This document shows positions 53,301 through 64,000 of a DNA stretch of 64,000 nucleotides, in pieces. Each line of letters opens with the position of its first letter. Position 1 is the first letter of the stretch. This stretch comes from Nemertoderma westbladi (taxonomy: Eukaryota; Xenacoelomorpha; Nemertodermatida; Nemertodermatidae): positions 1 through 64,000 of the forward strand of contig JAUCBJ010008224.1 of assembly GCA_032718475.1 (NCBI GenBank), written 5' to 3'. The translations under genes were made by a program, and so were the position numbers. A model generated the notes under the pieces. The model saw only the letters and a list, made by a program, of their open reading frames with translations. It made no database searches and had not been told where the DNA came from.

Positions 53301-56300
53301 TACCCAACCACTCCAAGTAGGCACGTTCTACCACACAGCAACCTACCCAACCACTCCAAGTTGGCACGTTCTACCACACAGCAACCTACCCAACCACTCC
53401 AAGTAGGCACGTTCTACCACACAGCAACCTACCCAACCACTCCAAGTAGGCACGTTCTACCACACAGCAACCTACCCAACCACTCCTAGTTGCAACGTTC
53501 TACCACCACGCAGCAACCTACCCAACCACTCCTAGTTGCAACGTTCTAACCACCACGCAGCAACCTACCCAACCACTCCTAGTTGGCACGTTCTAACCAC
53601 CACCAGCAACCTACCCAACCACTCCAAGTTGGCACGTTCTAACCACCACGCAGCAACCTACCCAACCACTCCAAGTTGGCACGTTCTACCACACAGCAAC
53701 CTACCCAACCACTCCAAGTTGGCACGTTCTACCACACAGCAACCTACCCAACCACTCCAAGTTGGCACGTTCTACCACACAGCAACCTACCCAACCACTC
53801 CAAGTTGGCACGTTCTACCACACAGCAACCTACCCAACCACTCCAAGTTGGCACGTTCTACCACACAGCAACCTACCCAACCACTCCTAGTTGCAACGTT
53901 CTAACCACCACGCAGCAACCTACCCAACCACTCCAAGTTGGCACGTTCTACCACACAGCAACCTACCCAACCACTCCAAGTTGGCACGTTCTACCACACA
54001 GCAACCTACCCAACCACTCCAAGTTGGCACGTTCTACCACACAGCAACCTACCCAACCACTCCTAGTTGGCACGTTCTAACCACCACGCAGCAACCTACC
54101 CAACCACTCCAAGTTGGCACGTTCTACCACACAGCAACCTACCCAACCACTCCAAGTTGGCACGTTCTACCACACAGCAACCTACCCAACCACTCCAAGT
54201 TGGCACGTTCTACCACACAGCAACCTACCCAACCACTCCTAGTTGGCACGTTCTACCACACAGCAACCTACCCAACCACTCCAAGTTGGCACGTTCTACC
54301 ACACAGCAACCTACCCAACCACTCCTAGTTGGCACGTTCTAACCACCACGCAGCAACCTACCCAACCACTCCAAGTTGGCACGTTCTACCACACAGCAAC
54401 CTACCCAACCACTCCTAGTTGGCACGTTCTACCACACAGCAACCTACCCAACCACTCCTAGTTGGCACGTTCTACCACACAGCAACCTACACAACCACTC
54501 CAAGTAGGCACGTTCTACCACACAGCAACCTACCCAACCACTCCAAGTTGGCACGTTCTACCACACAGCAACCTACCCAACCACTCCAAGTAGGCACGTT
54601 CTACCACACAGCAACCTACCCAACCACTCCAAGTTGGCACGTTCTACCACACAGCAACCTACCCAACCACTCCTAGTTGCAACGTTCTACCACACAGCAA
54701 CCTACCCAACCACTCCTAGTTGGCACGTTCTACCACACAGCAACCTACCCAACCACTCCAAGTAGGCACGTTCTACCACACAGCAACCTACCCAACCACT
54801 CCAAGTTGGCACGTTCTACCACACAGCAACCTACCCAACCACTCCTAGTTGCAACGTTCTACCACACAGCAACCTACCCAACCACTCCTAGTTGGCACGT
54901 TCTACCACACAGCAACCTACCCAACCACTCCAAGTAGGCACGTTCTACCACACAGCAACCTACCCAACCACTCCAAGTTGGCACGTTCTACCACACAGCA
55001 ACCTACCCAACCACTCCAAGTTGACACGTTCTACCACACAGCAACCTACCCAACCACTCCAAGTTGGCACGTTCTACCACACAGCAACCTACCCAACCAC
55101 TCCAAGTTGGCACGTTCTACCACACAGCAACCTACCCAACCACTCCTAGTTGGCACGTTCTAACCACCACGCAGCAACCTACCCAACCACTCCAAGTTGG
55201 CACGTTCTACCACACAGCAACCTACCCAACCACTCCTAGTTGCAACGTTCTACCACACAGCAACCTACACAACCACTCCTAGTTGGCACGTTCTACCACA
55301 CAGCAACCTACCCAACCACTCCAAGTTGGCACGTTCTACCACACAGCAACCTACCCAACCACTCCAAGTTGGCACGTTCTACCACACAGCAACCTACCCA
55401 ACCACTCCTAGTTGCAACGTTCTACCACACAGCAACCTACCCAACCACTCCTAGTTGCAACGTTCTACCACACAGCAACCTACCCAACCACTCCAAGTTG
55501 GCACGTTCTACCACACAGCAACCTACCCAACCACTCCAAGTTGGCACGTTCTACCACACAGCAACCTACCCAACCACTCCAAGTTGGCACGTTCTACCAC
55601 ACAGCAACCTACCCAACCACTCCAAGTTGGCACGTTCTACCACACAGCAACCTACCCAACCACTCCAAGTTGGCACGTTCTAACCACCACGCAGCAACCT
55701 ACCCAACCACTCCAAGTAGGCACGTTCTACCACACAGCAACCTACCCAACCACTCCAAGTTGGCACGTTCTACCACACAGCAACCTACCCAACCACTCCA
55801 AGTTGGCACGTTCTACCACACAGCAACCTACCCAACCACTCCAAGTTGGCACGTTCTACCACACAGCAACCTACCCAACCACTCCAAGTTGGCACGTTCT
55901 ACCACACAGCAACCTACCCAACCACTCCAAGTTGGCACGTTCTACCACACCAGCAACCTACCCAACCACTCCAAGTTGGCACGTTCTACCACACAGCAAC
56001 CTACCCAACCACTCCAAGTTGGCACGTTCTACCACACAGCAACCTACCCAACCACTCCAAGTTGGCACGTTCTACCACACAGCAACCTACCCAACCACTC
56101 CAAGTTGGCACGTTCTACCACACAGCAACCTACCCAACCACTCCTAGTTGGCACGTTCTACCACACAGCAACCTACCCAACCACTCCAAGTTGGCACGTT
56201 CTACCACACAGCAACCTACCCAACCACTCCAAGTTGGCACGTTCTACCACACAGCAACCTACCCAACCACTCCAAGTTGGCACGTTCTACCACACAGCAA

Positions 56301-59300
56301 CCTACCCAACCACTCCAAGTTGGCACGTTCTACCACACAGCAACCTACCCAACCACTCCAAGTTGGCACGTTCTACCACACAGCAACCTACCCAACCACT
56401 CCAAGTTGGCACGTTCTACCACACAGCAACCTACCCAACCACTCCAAGTTGGCACGTTCTACCACACAGCAACCTACCCAACCACTCCAAGTTGGCACGT
56501 TCTACCACACAGCAACCTACCCAACCACTCCTAGTTGGCACGTTCTACCACCACCAGCAACCTACCCAACCACTCCAAGTTGGCACGTTCTACCACACAG
56601 CAACCTACCCAACCACTCCTAGTTGGCACGTTCTACCACACAGCAACCTACCCAACCACTCCAAGTTGGCACGTTCTACCACACAGCAACCTACCCAACC
56701 ACTCCAAGTTGGCACGTTCTACCACACAGCAACCTACCCAACCACTCCTAGTTGCAACGTTCTACCACACAGCAACCTACCCAACCACTCCTAGTTGGCA
56801 CGTTCTACCACACAGCAACCTACCCAACCACTCCAAGTTGGCACGTTCTACCACACAGCAACCTACCCAACCACTCCAAGTTGGCACGTTCTACCACACA
56901 GCAACCTACCCAACCACTCCAAGTTGGCACGTTCTACCACACAGCAACCTACCCAACCACTCCTAGTTGCAACGTTCTACCACACAGCAACCTACCCAAC
57001 CACTCCTAGTTGCAACGTTCTACCACACAGCAACCTACCCAACCACTCCAAGTTGGCACGTTCTACCACACAGCAACCTACCCAACCACTCCAAGTTGGC
57101 ACGTTCTACCACACAGCAACCTACCCAACCACTCCAAGTTGGCACGTTCTACCACACAGCAACCTACCCAACCACTCCAAGTTGCACGTTCTACCACACA
57201 GCAACCTACCCAACCACTCCTAGTTGGCACGTTCTACCACCACCAGCAACCTACCCAACCACTCCTAGTTGGCACGTTCTACCACACAGCAACCTACCCA
57301 ACCACTCCAAGTTGGCACGTTCTACCACACAGCAACCTACCCAACCACTCCAAGTTGGCACGTTCTACCACACAGCAACCTACCCAACCACTCCAAGTTG
57401 GCACGTTCTACCACACAGCAACCTACCCAACCACTCCAAGTTGGCACGTTCTACCACACAGCAACCTACCCAACCACTCCTAGTTGCAACGTTCTACCAC
57501 ACAGCAACCTACCCAACCACTCCTAGTTGGCACGTTCTACCACACAGCAACCTACCCAACCACTCCAAGTAGGCACGTTCTACCACACAGCAACCTACCC
57601 AACCACTCCAAGTTGGCACGTTCTACCACACAGCAACCTACCCAACCACTCCTAGTTGCAACGTTCTACCACACAGCAACCTACCCAACCACTCCTAGTT
57701 GGCACGTTCTACCACACAGCAACCTACCCAACCACTCCAAGTTGGCACGTTCTACCACACAGCAACCTACCCAACCACTCCAAGTTGGCACGTTCTACCA
57801 CACAGCAACCTACCCAACCACTCCAAGTTGGCACGTTCTACCACACAGCAACCTACCCAACCACTCCTAGTTGGCACGTTCTAACCACCACGCAGCAACC
57901 TACCCAACCACTCCTAGTTGGCACGTTCTACCACACAGCAACCTACCCAACCACTCCAAGTTGGCACGTTCTACCACACAGCAACCTACCCAACCACTCC
58001 TAGTTGCAACGTTCTACCACACAGCAACCTACCCAACCACTCCTAGTTGGCACGTTCTACCACACAGCAACCTACCCAACCACTCCAAGTTGGCACGTTC
58101 TACCACACAGCAACCTACCCAACCACTCCAAGTTGGCACGTTCTACCACACAGCAACCTACCCAACCACTCCTAGTTGCAACGTTCTACCACACAGCAAC
58201 CTACCCAACCACTCCTAGTTGCAACGTTCTACCACACAGCAACCTACCCAACCACTCCAAGTAGGCACGTTCTACCACACAGCAACCTACCCAACCACTC
58301 CAAGTTGGCACGTTCTACCACACAGCAACCTACCCAACCACTCCAAGTAGGCACGTTCTACCACACAGCAACCTACCCAACCACTCCAAGTTGGCACGTT
58401 CTACCACACAGCAACCTACCCAACCACTCCAAGTTGCACGTTCTACCACACAGCAACCTACCCAACCACTCCAAGTTGGCACGTTCTACCACACAGCAAC
58501 CTACCCAACCACTCCAAGTTGGCACGTTCTACCACACAGCAACCTACCCAACCACTCCAAGTTGGCACGTTCTACCACACAGCAACCTACCCAACCACTC
58601 CAAGTTGGCACGTTCTACCACACAGCAACCTACCCAACCACTCCAAGTTGGCACGTTCTACCACACAGCAACCTACCCAACCACTCCAAGTTGGCACGTT
58701 CTACCACACAGCAACCTACCCAACCACTCCTAGTTGCAACGTTCTAACCACCACGCAGCAACCTACCCAACCACTCCAAGTTGGCACGTTCTAACCACCA
58801 CGCAGCAACCTACCCAACCACTCCAAGTTGGCACGTTCTACCACACAGCAACCTACCCAACCACTCCAAGTAGGCACGTTCTACCACACAGCAACCTACC
58901 CAACCACTCCAAGTTGGCACGTTCTACCACACAGCAACCTACCCAACCACTCCAAGTTGGCACGTTCTACCACACAGCAACCTACCCAACCACTCCAAGT
59001 AGGCACATTCTACCACACATCAACCTACCCAACCACTCCTAGTTGCAACGTTCTACCACACAGCAACCTACCCAACCACTCCAAGTTGGCACGTTCTAAC
59101 CACCACGCAGCAACCTACCCAACCACTCCAAGTAGGCACGTTCTACCACACAGCAACCTACCCAACCACTCCAAGTTGGCACGTTCTACCACACAGCAAC
59201 CTACCCAACCACTCCTAGTTGGCACGTTCTAACCACCACACAGCAACCTACACAACCACTCCTAGTTGGCACGTTCTGCCACACAGCAACCTACCCAACC

Positions 59301-61972
59301 ACTCCAAGTTGGCACGTTCTACCACACAGCAACCTACCCAACCACTCCAAGTTGGCACGTTCTAACCACCACGCAGCAACCTACCCAACCACTCCAAGTT
59401 GGCACGTTCTACCACACAGCAACCTACCCAACCACTCCTAGTTGGCACGTTCTACCACACAGCAACCTACCCAACCACTCCAAGTTGGCACGTTCTACCA
59501 CACAGCAACCTACCCAACCACTCCAAGTTGGCACGTTCTACCACACAGCAACCTACCCAACCACTCCTAGTTGGCACGTTCTACCACACAGCAACCTACC
59601 CAACCACTCCTAGTTGGCACGTTCTACCACACAGCAACCTACCCAACCACTCCAAGTTGGCACGTTCTACCACACAGCAACCTACCCAACCACTCCAAGT
59701 TGGCACGTTCTACCACACAGCAACCTACCCAACCACTCCAAGTAGGCACATTCTACCACACATCAACCTACCCAACCACTCCTAGTTGCAACGTTCTACC
59801 ACACAGCAACCTACACAACCACTCCTAGTTGCAACGTTCTACCACACAGCAACCTACCCAACCACTCCAAGTAGGCACGTTCTAACCACCACGCAGCAAC
59901 CTACCCAACCACTCCAAGTAGGCACGTTCTACCACACAGCAACCTACCCAACCACTCCAAGTAGGCACGTTCTACCACACAGCAACCTACCCAACCACTC
60001 CAAGTTGGCACGTTCTAACCACCACGCAGCAACCTACCCAACCACTCCAAGTTGGCACGTTCTACCACACAGCAACCTACCCAACCACTCCAAGTTGGCA
60101 CGTTCTACCACACGCAGCAACCTACCCAACCACTCCAAGTTGGCACGTTCTACCACACAGCAACCTACCCAACCACTCCAAGTTGGCACGTTCTACCACA
60201 CAGCAACCTACCCAACCACTCCAAGTTGGCACGTTCTACCACACAGCAACCTACCCAACCACTCCAAGTTGGCACGTTCTACCACACAGCAACCTACCCA
60301 ACCACTCCAAGTTGGCACGTTCTACCACACAGCAACCTACCCAACCACTCCAAGTTGGCACGTTCTACCACAGCAGCAACCTACCCAACCACTCCAAGTT
60401 GGCACGTTCTACCACACAGCAACCTACCCAACCACTCCAAGTTGGCACGTTCTACCACACAGCAACCTACCCAACCACTCCAAGTTGGCACGTTCTACCA
60501 CACAGCAACCTACCCAACCACTCCAAGTTGGCACGTTCTACCACACAGCAACCTACCCAACCACTCCAAGTTGGCACGTTCTACCACACAGCAACCTACC
60601 CAACCACTCCAAGTTGGCACGTTCTAACCACCACGCAGCAACCTACCCAACCACTCCAAGTTGGCACGTTCTACCACACAGCAACCTACCCAACCACTCC
60701 TAGTTGCAACGTTCTAACCACCACACAGCAACCTACCCAACCACTCCAAGTTGGCACGTTCTACCACACAGCAACCTACCCAACCACTCCTAGTTGCAAC
60801 GTTCTAACCACCACGCAGCAACCTACCCAACCACTCCAAGTTGGCACGTTCTACCACACAGCAACCTACCCAACCACTCCAAGTTGGCACGTTCTACCAC
60901 ACAGCAACCTACCCAACCACTCCTAGTTGCAACGTTCTAACCACCACGCAGCAACCTACCCAACCACTCCAAGTTGGCACGTTCTACCACACAGCAACCT
61001 ACCCAACCACTCCAAGTTGGCACGTTCTACCACACAGCAACCTACCCAACCACTCCAAGTTGGCACGTTCTACCACACAGCAACCTACCCAACCACTCCA
61101 AGTTGGCACGTTCTACCGCACAGCAACCTACCCAACCACTTCTAGTTGCAACGTTCTACCAAACAGCAACCTACCCAACCACTCCTAGTTGCAACGTTCT
61201 GCCACACAGCAACCTACCCAACCACTCCAAGTTGGCACGTTCTACCACACAGCAACCTACCCAACCACTCCAAGTTGGCACGTTCTACCACACAGCAACC
61301 TACCCAACCACTCCAAGTTGGCACGTTCTACCACACAGCAACCTACCCAACCACTCCAAGTTGGCACGTTCTACCACACAGCAACCTACCCAACCACTCC
61401 TAGTTGGCAACGTTCTAACCACCACGCAGCAACCTACCCAACCACTCCAAGTTGGCACGTTCTACCACACAGCAACCTACCCAACCACTCCTAGTTGCAA
61501 CGTTCTAACCACCACGCAGCAACCTACCCAACCACTCCAAGTTGGCACGTTCTACCACACAGCAACCTACCCAACCACTCCAAGTTGGCACGTTCTAACC
61601 ACCACGCAGCAACCTACCCAACCACTCCAAGTTGGCACGTTCTACCACACAGCAACCTACCCAACCACTCCAAGTTGGCACGTTCTACCACACAGCAACC
61701 TACCCAACCACTCCAAGTTGGCACGTTCTACCACACAGCAACCTACCCAACCACTCCAAGTTGGCACGTTCTACCACACAGCAACCTACCCAACCACTCC
61801 TAGTTGCAACGTTCTAACCACCACGCAGCAACCTACCCAACCACTCCAAGTTGGCACGTTCTACCACACAGCAACCTACCCAACCACTCCAAGTTGGCAC
61901 GTTCTACCACACAGCAACCTACCCAACCACTCCAAGTTGGCACGTTCTACCACACAGCAACCTACCCAACCA

Positions 61973-62500
61973 CTCCAAGTAGGCACGTTCTACCACACAG
62001 CAACCTACCCAACCACTCCTAGTTGCAACGTTCTACCACACAGCAACCTACCCAACCACTCCTAGTTGCAACGTTCTACCACACAGCAACCTACCCAACC
62101 ACTCCAAGTAGGCACGTTCTGCCACACAGCAACCTACCCAACCACTCCTAGTTGCAACGTTCTACCACACAGCAACCTACCCAACCACTCCTAGTTGCAA
62201 CGTTCTACCACACAGCAACCTACCCAACCACTCCAAGTAGGCACGTTCTGCCACACAGCAACCTACCCAACCACTCCTAGTTGCAACGTTCTACCACACA
62301 GCAACCTACCCAACCACTCCTAGTTGGCAACGTTCTACCACACAGCAACCTACCCAACCACTCCAAGTAGGCACGTTCTACCACACAGCAACCTACCCAA
62401 CCACTCCTAGTTGCAACGTTCTACCACACAGCAACCTACCCAACCACTCCTAGTTGCAACGTTCTACCACACAGCAACCTACCCAACCACTCCAAGTAGG
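61973..62500 (+). repeat. 129-bp higher-order repeat, about four units
   Basis: CTCCAAGTAGGCACGTTCT recurs at about 61973, 62102, 62231, 62361 and 62490, i.e. every 129-130 bp. Each unit is three 43-bp monomers, one of AGTAGG type and two with CCTAGTTGCAA. Confidence 0.9.
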
Positions 62501-64000
62501 CACGTTCTACCACACAGCAACCTACCCAACCACTCCTAGTTGCAACGTTCTACCACACAGCAACCTACCCAACCACTCCAAGTTGGCACGTTCTACCACA
62601 CAGCAACCTACCCAACCACTCCAAGTTGGCACGTTCTACCACACAGCAACCTACACAACCACTCCTAGTTGCAACGTTCTAACCACCACGCAGCAACCTA
62701 CCCAACCACTCCAAGTTGGCACATTCTACCACACAGCAACCTACCCAACCACTCCAAGTTGGCACGTTCTACCACACAGCAACCTACCCAACCACTCCAA
62801 GTTGGCACGTTCTACCACACAGCAACCTACCCAACCACTCCAAGTTGGCACGTTCTACCACACAGCAACCTACCCAACCACTCCAAGTTGGCACGTTCTA
62901 CCACACAGCAACCTACCCAACCACTCCAAGTTGGCACGTTCTACCACACAGCAACCTACCCAACCACTCCTAGTTGCAACGTTCTAACCACCACGCAGCA
63001 ACCTACCCAACCACTCCAAGTTGGCACGTTCTACCACACAGCAACCTACCCAACCACTCCAAGTTGGCACGTTCTACCACACAGCAACCTACCCAACCAC
63101 TCCTAGTTGCAACGTTCTACCACCACCAGCAACCTACCCAACCACTCCAAGTTGGCACGTTCTACCACACAGCAACCTACCCAACCACTCCAAGTTGCAA
63201 CGTTCTAACCACCACGCAGCAACCTACCCAACCACTCCAAGTTGGCACGTTCTACCACACAGCAACCTACCCAACCACTCCAAGTTGGCACGTTCTACCA
63301 CACAGCAACCTACCCAACCACTCCAAGTTGGCACGTTCTACCACACAGCAACCTACCCAACCACTCCAAGTTGGCACGTTCTAACCACCACGCAGCAACC
63401 TACCCAACCACTCCAAGTTGGCACGTTCTACCACACAGCAACCTACCCAACCACTCCAAGTTGGCACGTTCTACCACACAGCAACCTACCCAACCACTCC
63501 TAGTTGCAACGTTCTAACCACCACGCAGCAACCTACCCAACCACTCCAAGTTGGCACGTTCTACCACACAGCAACCTACCCAACCACTCCAAGTTGGCAC
63601 GTTCTACCACACAGCAACCTACCCAACCACTCCAAGTTGGCACGTTCTACCACACAGCAACCTACCCAACCACTCCAAGTTGGCACGTTCTACCACACAG
63701 CAACCTACCCAACCACTCCAAGTTGGCACGTTCTACCACACAGCAACCTACCCAACCACTCCAAGTTGGCACGTTCTACCACACAGCAACCTACCCAACC
63801 ACTCCTAGTTGCAACGTTCTACCACCACCAGCAACCTACCCAACCACTCCAAGTTGGCACGTTCTACCACACAGCAACCTACCCAACCACTCCAAGTTGG
63901 CACGTTCTGCCACACAGCAACCTACCCAACCACTCCTAGTTGCAACGTTCTACCACACAGCAACCTACCCAACCACTCCAAGTTGGCACGTTCTACCACA

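Larger units (their letters stand above)
35577..64000 (+). repeat. Giant 43/47-bp satellite array (continues past the window)
   Basis: At least 28.4 kb of head-to-tail monomers, roughly 640 copies, all in one orientation. The basic 43-bp monomer joins CACGTTCTACCACACAGC, AACCTACCCAACCACTCC and AAGTTGG; the 47-bp form has CTAACCACCACGCAGC in the middle. Frequent variants: CCTAGTTGG, CCTAGTTGCAA, AGTAGGCACG, AGTTGACACG, TTCTGCCAC. The monomer has 18 C and 5 G, a strong strand asymmetry. CCAAC and GTTGG can pair as a 5-bp stem. It is unbroken by any other element. Many + strand frames stay open because the consensus holds no TAA, TAG or TGA in any frame; these are not genes. Confidence 0.98.

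Noticed and set aside
35577-64000. Dozens of long + strand open frames (up to about 460 codons) with a 43-residue repeat pattern
   Set aside because: The 43-bp consensus has no stop in any + frame and 43 is not a multiple of 3, so all frames read through the three phases. Frames end only where monomer variants create TAA, TAG or TGA. No start context, splice sites or non-repeat coding sequence support a gene.
35577-64000. CRISPR-like regular array
   Set aside because: Monomers follow each other without unique spacers, and the context is eukaryotic.

Overview
The window looks like nuclear DNA of a marine-type invertebrate. This is inferred from spliced host exons with AATAAA signals, P-element, Ty3/Gypsy and LINE relics, many TAGGCCTA-like motifs and a very large satellite. 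I cannot name the species. It starts inside an integrated Polinton/Maverick (adintovirus-like) element and ends inside a satellite array.

Positions 1 to about 10.7 kb are the right part of the Polinton, all on the + strand with open, tightly packed genes. In order: the C-terminal end of the protein-primed family B DNA polymerase; a protein whose two halves both resemble the TATA-binding protein core; two small Polinton-type proteins flanking the FtsK/HerA-type packaging ATPase; a retroviral-type integrase with a C-terminal chromodomain; two paralogous penton/minor-capsid-like proteins overlapping by 4 nt; a 198-aa unknown; a basic PX-like protein; a major-capsid-like protein; an adenain-type cysteine protease; and a Pro/Arg-rich protein. 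Together they cover replication, integration, capsid assembly, maturation and genome packaging. The TBP-like gene is the least expected member and could give the element its own promoter recognition.

10.7 to 20 kb is a nest of repeats: short dispersed repeats, a 1,561-bp tandem duplication carrying a foldback element, a P element with a perfect 8-bp target duplication inserted in an arm of that foldback, and a collapsed Ty3/Gypsy element on the minus strand. From 20.5 to 35 kb there are traces of host genes: a candidate last exon with a TA-flanked foldback MITE in its 3' UTR, and a phase-compatible two-exon gene (30625-30772 joined to 34570-34901) whose intron holds a second, degraded P element and another MITE. 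Between these lie a G-rich minisatellite with a 272-bp higher-order period and a long-TIR element with a 9-bp target duplication that carries a dead LINE reverse transcriptase.

35,577 to 64,000 is one uninterrupted head-to-tail satellite of 43-bp monomers with a 47-bp variant, roughly 640 copies, continuing past the window edge. It is stop-poor on the + strand and so gives many long but meaningless open frames. Its minus strand has a G-quadruplex-type motif in every monomer.
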